Shown one piece after another: positions 7,252 through 15,360 of a stretch of 64,000 nucleotides of DNA (positions within the stretch are counted from its first letter, which is position 1; each line of letters opens with the position of its first letter). Made by a program: the position numbers and the translations under genes. The DNA lies in contig JAHZGC010000015.1 in NCBI GenBank assembly GCA_019421015.1, forward strand, positions 1 to 64,000, written 5' to 3'. A model generated the notes under the pieces. The model saw only the letters and a list, made by a program, of their open reading frames with translations, made no database searches and was not told where the DNA came from. The DNA comes from Coriobacteriaceae bacterium (GTDB lineage Bacteria; Actinomycetota; Coriobacteriia; Coriobacteriales; UMGS124).

Positions 7252-9015
7252 ATGACTCAGGACCCTGTTCCACGTCCGGTGTTTCTCCTGGATAGCGACC
7301 CCTGGATCCCGGTTCTCTACGCCGACGGCTCCTTGCGGGATGTCTCGCTCCGCGAGCTGTTCATCGAGGCCCATCTCATCCGTGACATCACTCCAGACAT
7401 GCCCCAGCAGAAGCTGCCTCTGGTGAGGTTGGCTCTGGCGGTGCTCTATCACATGTATGATTATTCCGATTCGGAATCCGAGCTCGATGCGATAACGTCC
7501 GAGATGATGGGCGAATGGCTGCGGGTTTGGAACTCCGGCCATTTCGACCCCGAAAACATCAGCGGTTACTTCGACGAGTTCTCGGGCTGCTTCGACCTCT
7601 TTGATCCCGAACGTCCGTTCTGCCAGACGCCTAGCCTGCAGTACACCGAGGCTGCCGGCCGCCCCTACGACCCTATCAGCGAGGCCATAGCCGATGTCCC
7701 CAAGCCCAAGAAGTACCTCATGGCGCTTCGGGCGCGCAACACGCTCGGCGATATCTCATTTGCCGAGGCGGCCCGTTGGCTGGTGTTCATCCAGGCCTAC
7801 GATTGCGCGGGTATCAAAACCCCTGTTCAAGGCAATACCCACCAACAGAAGGGCAAGGTCTATGCCCCCAAAGACGCGGTGAGTACCGGTTGGCTGGGCG
7901 CCATCGGCGGCGTGTTTCTGAGGGGAGAGACCCTCTTTGACACGCTGATGCTTAACTGGGTTATCTACGACCCAGACGACAAGGCTCCCTCGTACTTTGT
8001 AGGCGAGGGGAACCTTCCGGCTTGGGACCGACCCCTCCGCGCCGTCCCGACGGATATTTGGGAGGCGGATGCCCATGGTTTTAGGCCTGGCCCCGCGGCG
8101 CTCTATACCTGGCAGTCGCGCCGCGTGCGTCTCGTGCCTAATGATGAGGGAACGGTCGTGGCGGGCATCGTGTCCTGCTACGGAGACATCCCCCCCAAAC
8201 CGGTCGACTACCAGCCTTTCGAGCCTATGACGGCCTGGAATCTAAGGCCCGACCAGCAAAAAAAGCTGGGGTTGTCCAACGTTCCCCTTATGCCGGCGCG
8301 CCATATAGCCGGGCGCTCCCTCTGGCGTGGCTTCGCGGCACTTTTAACGCTCGATGAGTCGGGTACCGATAGGCGGCCGGGCGTCGTTCGCTGGCTTAGT
8401 GAGTTAAGCGAGGAGGATAACGGGTTAACCAGGCCCCTTCCCCCGCTCTCGCTTTGCGCCCAGGGCATCACCTACGGCACCCAGAGCAGCGTCATCGAGG
8501 AGTCCATCGATGATTCGTTCGATGTAGCGGTCTCCCTATGCAACCCCAAGCTCGGCGTGGTCAAAGAGGTGGCGGACATCATTGCCGAGACCGAGGAATG
8601 TATTCGAGCCCTCGTGAGCTTCGTCCGCTCGGTCGACGAAATCGCTGGTAGTCGTCATGGCGACTCCGGTTCAGACTCTGTGCGGGAACAGGCCTACGGC
8701 GAGCTCGACGAGATGTTCCGCTGGCGCATCGCCCATATGCCCCAAGAGGATACGGCCGTCTATGTGGACGATTGGCGTATGCAGACCCATCTGAAGATGC
8801 TGGAGTTGGGGAGGCGCTACGTCAGTGGCAGCGGTGCCTCGCAGTTTACCCAGCACACCCCCATGCGAAATGGAAAGGGTGGAAAGGGACGCCTAAACGT
8901 GAGCGAGGCTATGGACCGCTACCAAAGGTTTCTCAACATACATCTCGATAAACTCCCGTCTAACGAGCACATCGAGGATGCCTGTGACCTGCAGGATACC
9001 GAAGAAAGGGGGTAG
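7252..9015 (+). CDS. casA: Cascade large subunit Cse1/Cas8e
   Basis: 587 residues, somewhat above the usual 500 or so of CasA/Cas8e. The N-terminal signature F-L-L-D-S-D-P-W-I-P-V, followed by S-L-R-E-L-F near 30, and the middle segment Q-G-N-T-H-Q-Q-K-G with G-W-L-G-A-I-G-G are characteristic of the family. Cse1 recognises the PAM and recruits Cas3. The ATG at 7252 follows AGAGGAGG; GTG at 7246 lies inside that ribosome binding site. This is the first gene of the Cascade operon; cse2 follows after six bases. Confidence 0.93.
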   Translation: MTQDPVPRPVFLLDSDPWIPVLYADGSLRDVSLRELFIEAHLIRDITPDMPQQKLPLVRLALAVLYHMYDYSDSESELDAITSEMMGEWLRVWNSGHFDPENISGYFDEFSGCFDLFDPERPFCQTPSLQYTEAAGRPYDPISEAIADVPKPKKYLMALRARNTLGDISFAEAARWLVFIQAYDCAGIKTPVQGNTHQQKGKVYAPKDAVSTGWLGAIGGVFLRGETLFDTLMLNWVIYDPDDKAPSYFVGEGNLPAWDRPLRAVPTDIWEADAHGFRPGPAALYTWQSRRVRLVPNDEGTVVAGIVSCYGDIPPKPVDYQPFEPMTAWNLRPDQQKKLGLSNVPLMPARHIAGRSLWRGFAALLTLDESGTDRRPGVVRWLSELSEEDNGLTRPLPPLSLCAQGITYGTQSSVIEESIDDSFDVAVSLCNPKLGVVKEVADIIAETEECIRALVSFVRSVDEIAGSRHGDSGSDSVREQAYGELDEMFRWRIAHMPQEDTAVYVDDWRMQTHLKMLELGRRYVSGSGASQFTQHTPMRNGKGGKGRLNVSEAMDRYQRFLNIHLDKLPSNEHIEDACDLQDTEERG

Positions 9016-9021
9016 CCCATC

Positions 9022-9681
9022 GTGGAAACCCTGACGCTTAGGGACAAAGCCAACGCCGTGAGTGGCTTCGTGATGAAGAAGATCAATCCTTTGCAGCGAC
9101 GCCTTCTCGGTGTGGGGGGAGGGGTGCCGGCGGCGCGAGCAAGTCTCGCCAAGCTGCGGCGGCTCGGTGCGACGGACGGCAGCGAGTGGATGCTTGTGGG
9201 TGACCAGCTGTTCGAGGGATGGCCCGAAGACAAATTGGGCCAGCCGATTAAAGGCAATAAGCCCACGCGGGAGTTCTTGGCTGCCCAGGCTGCGCTGCGG
9301 TTCTACGGCCTGCACCAGCGGTCCCAAAAGAAGCCCATGGCCATAAACGGCCGCGAAGCCGAGCACGGCAAATACAACGGCTCGTTCGGATGGGCGTGCC
9401 GTCGCATCGACCCAGACCGCGAAGCGCCCAACGGGGTCCAACGGCACCTGGCCTCCATCGAGAACGCCGTGGATTTCGATGGCATGCTTTACCAGATTCA
9501 GGGAATCATCCCTCGTCTCAAAAACGTGGACATCCCGCTCGATTACTACGTCTTTGCCTCGGACCTCTATCTGCTGCAATTCGATGTGACTCGAGACGGC
9601 GTGCTCGCTCGTTGGGCCAAAGACTATTACCTCTATCATTCCGCCAGCAACGACGCCGAGGCGCAGACGGCTGCCGATTAA
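9022..9681 (+). CDS. casB: Cascade small subunit Cse2
   Basis: 219 residues, helical and basic, with the family pattern of an N-terminal helix (V-S-G-F-V-M-K-K-I), R-A-S-L-A-K-L-R-R near 40 and a late R-W-A-K-D-Y-Y helix near 198. Cse2 dimerises along the Cascade belly and stabilises the displaced strand. It starts with GTG after GAAAGGGGG, six bases after the cse1 stop, so the two are probably translationally coupled. Confidence 0.88.
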   Translation: METLTLRDKANAVSGFVMKKINPLQRRLLGVGGGVPAARASLAKLRRLGATDGSEWMLVGDQLFEGWPEDKLGQPIKGNKPTREFLAAQAALRFYGLHQRSQKKPMAINGREAEHGKYNGSFGWACRRIDPDREAPNGVQRHLASIENAVDFDGMLYQIQGIIPRLKNVDIPLDYYVFASDLYLLQFDVTRDGVLARWAKDYYLYHSASNDAEAQTAAD

Positions 9682-9717
9682 AAGCTGTCAAGGAGTGCGC
9701 AGGCGAGCCTGCCACTT

Positions 9718-9765
9718 TATGGCATCCCTACATTCCGCGCCTCTCAAAACATCCCACGTGCCATA
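9718..9765 (+). other. Hairpin between cse2 and cas7
   Basis: TATGGCA (9718-9724) and TGCCATA (9759-9765) are perfect complements. A separate palindrome GCAGGCGAGCCTGC lies just upstream at about 9699-9712. In a polycistronic message these could act as processing or stability structures before the most highly needed subunit, cas7. Confidence 0.35.
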
Positions 9766-9784
9766 GGAGACCAAGGAGACTACC

Positions 9785-10927
9785 ATGCTCTACCTGGACA
9801 TCCATGCAATCCAAAACGTTCCTCCCAGCAACATCAACCGCGACGACACCGGCAGCCCCAAGACCGCCCTTTACGGTGGCGTGCGCCGCGCCCGCGTCTC
9901 GAGCCAGGCATGGAAGCACGCGATGAGGAATTCATTCCGCGACCTCTTGCCCGAGGGGTCGCTCGGTGTGAGGACCAAGCTGGCTCAGGGGCTTATCGCC
10001 GACCGTATCTCCGAACTGAGGCCCGAGTACGCCGAGCAGGCCCAGGCGCTCGCCAACGGGGTGCTCACGGCCACGGGCGTCAAGACCAAGGCGTCGGACC
10101 GCGCAGGTTCCGAGAAAGGCGCCGACGTAACCGAATACTTGATTTTCATCGCCAACTCCGAGCTCGACGCCTTGACTCGCGTGGCCATCGGTTGGGCTGA
10201 GGCCGGACTCGACCCCAAGAAGCCCTCCGCATCTATGAAAAAGGAGGTCTCCACGGTGTTCCACGGGGTGCAGGCGGTCGACATCGCGCTGTTCGGCCGC
10301 ATGCTCGCCGACGCCCCCGACCTCAACATCGACGCCTCGGCCCAGGTGGCCCATGCCATCTCGGTCGACCCGGTCACGGTGGAGTACGACTACTTCACGG
10401 CCGTTGACGACTGCGCCGCCGAGGACAACGCCGGCGCCGCCATGATCGACAGCCTGGGATTCGACTCCTCGACCCTCTACCGCTATGCCACGGTCGATCT
10501 CGACTCGCTGCGCGACCAGCTGGGCAGCGACGAGGCGGCGGCCAAGGGGGCGGCAGCCTTCGTCGAGGCATTCGTGCGTTCCATGCCCACGGGCAAGATG
10601 AACACCTTTGCCAACCGCACGCTGCCGAGTGCCCTCTACGTGGCCATCCGCGACGACCAGCCCATCAATGCGGTGTCGGCCTTTGAACAGCCGGTGAGGG
10701 CGCAGGAGGGCACGTCCATCTCACACCAGGCTGCCAAACGTTTGGGCGACTACATCTGCAATCTTGAGAACGACTACTCCCACCCGGCCCTCCGCGCCTG
10801 GAACGTGGTGGTCGGCGAACCGGTGGAGCCCCTCTCGTTGTTGGGTGTCTCCGCCGACTTTGCCACGATGACCAGCGGTGTTCGCGACGAGGTCCTGGCC
10901 CTGCTGGGGCAGGGGAGCGAGCGATGA
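9785..10927 (+). CDS. casC: Cascade backbone subunit Cas7e
   Basis: 380 residues. The N-terminus L-D-I-H-A-I-Q-N-V-P-P-S-N-I-N-R-D-D-T-G-S-P-K-T then R-R-A-R-V-S-S-Q-A-W-K is diagnostic for type I-E Cas7 (Cse4), the RRM-fold protein that polymerises on the crRNA. The ATG follows AAGGAGACTACC. The stop overlaps the cas5 start in ATGA, implying coupling. Length matches the family. Confidence 0.95.
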   Translation: MLYLDIHAIQNVPPSNINRDDTGSPKTALYGGVRRARVSSQAWKHAMRNSFRDLLPEGSLGVRTKLAQGLIADRISELRPEYAEQAQALANGVLTATGVKTKASDRAGSEKGADVTEYLIFIANSELDALTRVAIGWAEAGLDPKKPSASMKKEVSTVFHGVQAVDIALFGRMLADAPDLNIDASAQVAHAISVDPVTVEYDYFTAVDDCAAEDNAGAAMIDSLGFDSSTLYRYATVDLDSLRDQLGSDEAAAKGAAAFVEAFVRSMPTGKMNTFANRTLPSALYVAIRDDQPINAVSAFEQPVRAQEGTSISHQAAKRLGDYICNLENDYSHPALRAWNVVVGEPVEPLSLLGVSADFATMTSGVRDEVLALLGQGSER

Positions 10928-11658
10928 GCGTTCTGCTGCTCCAGCTTGCGGGCCCCCTGCAGGCGTGGGGCGACTCCTCGCGCTTCACTCGGCGCGAGAC
11001 CCGGCGCGAGCCCACCAAGAGTGGCGTCGTGGGCCTGCTGGCATCGGCGCTCGGGCGTTCGCGCGAGGCCGACCTGTCGGACCTAGCCGCCCTGGAGTTC
11101 GCTGTGAGGGTCGACCAACCGGGCACGATGCTGCGCGACTTCCAGACCGAGCGGCCCCTCAAGGGTGACCCGATGCCCCTGACGCACCGCTACTACCTGG
11201 CCGATGCCAAGTTTCTGGCGGCCTTGGGGGGCGACCGGGCATTTCTCGAAGAGCTCGACCAGGCGCTTCGGCACCCGTGCTGGCCGCTTTACCTGGGACG
11301 ACGTTCGTGCCCTCCCGGTGAGCCCGTCGCAAAAGGGGTGCACGACGAGCATGCCGACGTGCGCGACGCCCTGGCTTGCGAGCCCTGGATTGCCTCACCG
11401 TGGTTCAAAGACCGACACGGGGGCGATTCCACGGACGAGCTCGAGGTCGTGTGCGACGCCCATGCGGGTGAGCCGGCCGAGTATCGCCCCGATTACCCCT
11501 TGAGCTTCGCAGCGGCCGGCCGCGTCTATGCCGACCGGCCGGTCTACCGGTTCTCCGTGCCCAATCCGAGCAAGGAGCGCCCTGCGACTGAGCCTGCGGA
11601 GCCGGGCCCCGTGCCCCCGAGTGCGCCCCACGACCACGACCCCATGAGTTTTTTCTAG
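10924..11658 (+). CDS. casD: Cascade subunit Cas5e
   Basis: 244 residues. The N-terminus L-L-L-Q-L-A-G-P-L-Q-A-W-G with F-T-R-R-E-T-R-R-E-P-T-K-S-G-V-V-G-L-L-A is the signature of type I-E Cas5, which caps the crRNA 5' handle. The ATG overlaps the cas7 stop by four bases. The last 25 or so residues are a Pro/Glu-rich tail ending in H-D-H-D-P-M-S-F-F. cas6e follows after 23 bases with its own AAAGGAGG. Confidence 0.94.
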   Translation: MSVLLLQLAGPLQAWGDSSRFTRRETRREPTKSGVVGLLASALGRSREADLSDLAALEFAVRVDQPGTMLRDFQTERPLKGDPMPLTHRYYLADAKFLAALGGDRAFLEELDQALRHPCWPLYLGRRSCPPGEPVAKGVHDEHADVRDALACEPWIASPWFKDRHGGDSTDELEVVCDAHAGEPAEYRPDYPLSFAAAGRVYADRPVYRFSVPNPSKERPATEPAEPGPVPPSAPHDHDPMSFF

Positions 11659-11681
11659 GCAACAAAGGAGGTGTTCTCACC

Positions 11682-12377
11682 ATGTACCTCACCCGAATGC
11701 CCCTTAACGCGGCCAGGGGAGAGACGCGCCGTCTGGTGGCGTCTCCCTACCGCCTGCATGCGGCCGTGGAGGCCGCGTTTCCCCCGGCCATGGACGGGCC
11801 CAGCGACGGCGGCCGCATCCTCTGGCGCCTGGACCGGCGTTCCGATGAGCCGCAGGCGTTTTGGCTCTATATCGTGAGCCCCGAGAGGCCCGACCTCACC
11901 CATGTGGTGGAGCAGGCCGGCTGGCCCTTGCACGAGCGCCTGTGGGAGACCAAGGACTACACGCCCCTGCTCGACCGTATCGAGAACGGCCAGCGCTGGG
12001 AATTTCGGCTTAAGGCCAACCCGGTGCGCAAGGTACGCGAGGACAAGGGCCGCATGCCTGACAAGCGCGTCATCGGCACGATTCAGGGCCATGTGACTGT
12101 CGACCAGCAGATTGACTGGCTTGCGTCGCGCGCCGAGCCCCATGGATTCGAGCTGCCGCTCGACGGTAATGGCAGGCCCATGGTGGTGGTGAGCCAGCGC
12201 AACCGCGAGATGTTCATGCGCGGCAGCAACGAGGTGACCCTCTCGACCGCGATGTATGACGGCGCGCTCACGGTGACTGACGCCGACCGCATGCGCGCCG
12301 CGCTTTGCCAGGGCATCGGGCGCGCCAAAGGCTTCGGCTGCGGGCTGCTCACCGTTGCCCCCGTGCGCGAGGGGTAG
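11682..12377 (+). CDS. casE: crRNA-processing endoribonuclease Cas6e
   Basis: 231 residues. The N-terminal M-Y-L-T-R-M-P-L-N, S-P-Y-R-L-H-A-A-V with the general-base His near residue 27, and the C-terminal Gly-rich loop G-I-G-R-A-K-G-F-G-C-G-L-L are all present. It cleaves pre-crRNA at the base of the repeat hairpin (CCCCGC...GCGGGG) found in the array at 13876. The ribosome binding site AAAGGAGGTG is strong. cas1 begins four bases after the stop. Confidence 0.95.
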   Translation: MYLTRMPLNAARGETRRLVASPYRLHAAVEAAFPPAMDGPSDGGRILWRLDRRSDEPQAFWLYIVSPERPDLTHVVEQAGWPLHERLWETKDYTPLLDRIENGQRWEFRLKANPVRKVREDKGRMPDKRVIGTIQGHVTVDQQIDWLASRAEPHGFELPLDGNGRPMVVVSQRNREMFMRGSNEVTLSTAMYDGALTVTDADRMRAALCQGIGRAKGFGCGLLTVAPVREG

Positions 12378-12380
12378 CCG

Positions 12381-13406
12381 ATGGAGCCCTGCGACGTGGC
12401 GGAGACGACCTTGTGCGACGAGCTGGAGGGGGAGCCTGCCCTCAAGAAGCGGACCCCATCTCTTGGCACGCCGCCACCCGACATCGTTGACCTTGTGCGG
12501 GTCGAGAATCGTCTTTCGTTCGCGTATTTTGAGCACTGCAAGATCCACCGGGCCGACAACGCCATCACGGTGACCGACGCCGAGGGAACCATCCACGTGC
12601 CCGCGGCGGCCCTGAGCGTCTTGATGCTGGGCCCGGGCTGCACCGTGACCCACGGGGCCATGAACGTGATTGGCGACAACGGCGCCACGGTGTTGTGGGT
12701 GGGGGAGCGGGGCATCCGCATGTACGCCTGCGGCAAGCCGCTCACTCACTCCTCCACACTGCTACAGCGCCAGGCGTTCCTGGTGTCGAACAACCGGGAA
12801 CGCCTGGCTGTGGCTCGCAGGATGTACGGCATGCGGTTCCCGGGCGAAGATGTGGACCGCCTCACGATGCAGCAACTGCGCGGGCGCGAGGGTGCCCGCA
12901 TCCGCCGGGTGTACCGTGAACTTTCGGAGCGAACGGGCGTGTCGTGGGACAAACGCACCTACGACCCCGACGCCTACGACGAGGGCAGCGAGATCAACAA
13001 AGCCCTGTCGGCCGCTCATACCTGCCTGTACGGGCTTGCCCATGCGGCCATTGTGGCGCTGAGCTGTTCGCCGGGCCTGGGCTTTGTGCACACGGGTCAC
13101 GAGCGCTCGTTCGTGTACGACGTGGCCGACCTTTACAAGGCCGAGACCTCGATTCCTGTTGCGTTCGAAGTGGCCGCTCAGGAACCCGATGACATCGGTT
13201 CTTGTGTGCGCCGTGCTATGCGAGACGCCGTCTATGACCTGTCGCTGCTCAAGCGCATGGCCCACGACATCCGGTGGCTTCTGAGCGCTGGCGATTCGGA
13301 TGATGCCGAGTTTCTTGACGGGCAGCCCGATGACGGCAGAGAAGACCATGTGGGCTTGTGGGATGAACGCACGGGCGAGGTCGCGGCCGGTGTGGCCTAT
13401 AGGTAG
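12381..13406 (+). CDS. cas1: CRISPR integrase Cas1 (type I-E)
   Basis: 341 residues. Metal ligands are at E170 (G-R-E-G-A-R-I-R), H237 (F-V-H-T-G-H) and D247/D250 (F-V-Y-D-V-A-D), matching E141, H208 and D218/D221 of the E. coli protein. It carries about 30 extra N-terminal residues before the conserved L-V-R-V-E-N-R-L-S-F segment; an internal start is possible, but the ATG at 12381 is only three bases past the cas6e stop. It works with Cas2 to insert new spacers at the leader end of the adjacent array. Confidence 0.96.
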   Translation: MEPCDVAETTLCDELEGEPALKKRTPSLGTPPPDIVDLVRVENRLSFAYFEHCKIHRADNAITVTDAEGTIHVPAAALSVLMLGPGCTVTHGAMNVIGDNGATVLWVGERGIRMYACGKPLTHSSTLLQRQAFLVSNNRERLAVARRMYGMRFPGEDVDRLTMQQLRGREGARIRRVYRELSERTGVSWDKRTYDPDAYDEGSEINKALSAAHTCLYGLAHAAIVALSCSPGLGFVHTGHERSFVYDVADLYKAETSIPVAFEVAAQEPDDIGSCVRRAMRDAVYDLSLLKRMAHDIRWLLSAGDSDDAEFLDGQPDDGREDHVGLWDERTGEVAAGVAYR

Positions 13407-13430
13407 GACCACGAGGGAGGAGGGCGCGAC

Positions 13431-13790
13431 ATGGTGGTAGTGGTCCTGACGGCGTGTCCGACCGGCTTGCGGGGCGACCTGACGCGCTGGCTCTTTGAGG
13501 TCGCCCCCGGCGTCTTTGTGGGCCATGTTTCGGCGCGCATTCGTGAACGGCTGTGGGAGCGCATCGTGGCTCTTGTGAAGGGTGGCCGGGCAATCATGGT
13601 GTACTCGGCCCGCAACGAGCAACACCTGGCGTTTAAGGTGCATCAGCTCGACTGGGAGCCGGTAGACTGCGACGGTCTGGAGCTAATTCGTCGACCCGGC
13701 GGCACCGAAGACGCGACCTTTGCCGGTGCTCCACCCAAAGGCTGGAGCAATGCTAGTAAGTATCATGCCGGGAGGAGATACAGCCGTTGA
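13431..13790 (+). CDS. cas2: CRISPR adaptation protein Cas2e
   Basis: 119 residues, type I-E-specific Cas2: V-V-V-L-T-A-C-P-T-G-L-R-G-D-L-T-R-W-L, G-V-F-V-G-H-V-S, R-E-R-L-W-E and W-E-P-V-D-C-D-G-L-E-L are the family hallmarks. There is no C-terminal DnaQ fusion, in contrast to some I-E systems. Cas2 forms the dimer that bridges two Cas1 dimers. The ATG follows GAGGGAGGAGGG. The array starts 85 bases after the stop. Confidence 0.93.
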   Translation: MVVVVLTACPTGLRGDLTRWLFEVAPGVFVGHVSARIRERLWERIVALVKGGRAIMVYSARNEQHLAFKVHQLDWEPVDCDGLELIRRPGGTEDATFAGAPPKGWSNASKYHAGRRYSR

Positions 13791-13875
13791 GGGAGAAGGC
13801 CGTTTGGACGGTTGTGGGTTGCAAGAAGTGAATGCGTTGGGTGAGAATGGCAGGAGAAAGCGCTGGTCGTTAAGT
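13791..13875 (+). promoter_or_regulatory. CRISPR leader
   Basis: The 85 bases between the cas2 stop and the first repeat. Its polarity is set by the repeats being perfect next to it and degenerate at the far end. It is not strikingly AT-rich and no IHF-like site was recognised. Confidence 0.55.
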
Positions 13876-14757
13876 GTGGTCCCCGCACGAGCGGGGATGA
13901 CCCCGTCTGTCCCATACCTCTGTGCCGTTACCGGCGGTGGTCCCCGCACGAGCGGGGATGACCCCGCGAACCATGCCGATACGCATTACAAGGGAGTGTG
14001 GTCCCCGCACGAGCGGGGATGACCCCTGTCCTCTCCGTATAGGGTGTCTACTGCCGCTGTGGTCCCCGCACGAGCGGGGATGACCCCCTCCTGCTCCTCG
14101 TCGGTCTTGGAGGCGTCGAGTGGTCCCCGCACGAGCGGGGATGACCCCCAGACCGCAGACGCCTACAGCTCCCGCAACCCGTGGTCCCCGCACGAGCGGG
14201 GATGACCCCCACTTCATGTGGCGGGAGATACGCGGGGAGACGTGGTCCCCGCACGAGCGGGGATGACCCCGTGAATGTCCGTCCCAAACAGCTGATTGCA
14301 ACGTGGTCCCCGCACGAGCGGGGATGACCCCGAGAGCGTTCTGATGCTCCCGCGTCTGGTAGAGTGGTCCCCGCACGAGCGGGGATGACCCCGGCCCACC
14401 AGGGACTCGGCGCGTTGGAACAGCGTGGTCCCCGCACGAGCGGGGATGATTCCTGCGTCGACAGCTACTCGGCCCCAAGGCTCGAGTGGTCCCCACGCAG
14501 ACGGGGGTGATTCCGTCGACGGGGTATTTACGACCTTATCTAATCGTGGTCCCAGCGAGTGCGGGGATAATCGCGCTCGCGAACTCTTCGGGGCTGCCAG
14601 GGACGCGTGGTCCCTGCGAACACGCTGGTGACCCCGGCGTCGACATGGGCCAGAACCGGCTCTTCAAGTGCTCCCCGCGAACGCGAGGATGATTACCCCG
14701 ACGGCCTCGCGTTCGCGATGCTGGACACATGCTCCCTGTAAGCGCGGGGTTACCCCT
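13876..14757 (+). CRISPR. Type I-E CRISPR array, 15 repeats and 14 spacers
   Basis: Repeats are 29 bases, beginning GTGGTCCCCGC and ending GCGGGGATGACCCC, with a CCCCGC/GCGGGG hairpin and an expected AUGACCCC crRNA handle. They start at 13876, 13937, 13998, 14059, 14120, 14181, 14242, 14303 and 14364 (nine identical), then 14425 (3' end ATTCC), 14486, 14546, 14607, 14668 and 14729 (increasingly mutated). Spacers are 32 bases, except one of 31 (14515-14545). No spacer matches another part of this window by eye. A possible sixteenth remnant near 14779 is too weak to count. Confidence 0.95.
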
Positions 14758-15070
14758 ATGGAGCCGCCTGGTCTGGAAGGGCTCTCCGCACGTTCCGTTT
14801 GCACGAGAACGACCAGCGTGTTGCTCGCGATGATCTCGACAATAGCTTTCCCATCTCTGTGATGGGTCTGGGATGCATGGTCCCACTTCCCAAAGCTAAG
14901 CTGCTAAGAGCAACGCTCTACATGCCGTTCTGCATGCCGGGGGCTTCCCAATGCGACTCGTTCCACTGCTTCCGGGCAGGCCAGATCCTCGCCGGTCATT
15001 GTAGTTTCGGGGTTTCGCCTGGAGCTTGAGGGCTGTGATCGGGCACCCATTTCTCAAAAAGCACCTATCG
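14758..15070. other. No gene seen downstream of the array
   Basis: About 310 bases with only short unsupported frames. Nothing recognised apart from the possible degenerate repeat near 14779. Confidence 0.5.
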
Positions 15071-15250
15071 TTGGCCGCATCGGAAGGTTGTGCGGGATCG
15101 CTGGAGGGGTTTGCAGCGTTGCCGTGGGATGTAAAATAACATCAATCTACTAAATCGACAGCTAGATTGGTTGTTATAAAATTCTAACTTCTCATACACC
15201 CACAGAACGAGTCCCTAACACATCCCGCACGAACTGATCCGGCGGCCACC
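15071..15250. repeat. Palindromic intergenic element B (TGGCCGCAT family)
   Basis: The left arm at 15071-15100 (TTGGCCGCATCGGAAGG...) pairs with the right arm at 15221-15250 (CATCCCGCACGAACTG...). An inner hairpin ATAACATCAATCTA/TAGATTGGTTGTTAT occupies 15137-15177, and its loop CTAAATCGACAGC lies at the centre; this looks like a decayed version of the CTAAAACCGCAGGT core of element C. AT-rich interior, no coding potential. Confidence 0.65.
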
Positions 15251-15360
15251 GAGAGAGGCAGAGGACAAAAACGAGCCGGAATTAATTTTTAGTTTGATTC
15301 ATGCCCTCCGCAAGCACTTCCTCCCCCCAACTCCCCGTCAGCGTGACCCCCCAGGCCTGT

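Noticed and set aside
13876..14496. Reading frames with repeated G-D-H and V-P-A-R-A-G-M motifs
   Set aside because: These are translations of the CRISPR repeats, not proteins.
14779..14816. Sixteenth CRISPR repeat
   Set aside because: Only GCTCTCCGCACG resembles the repeat, and it is about 11 bases out of register.
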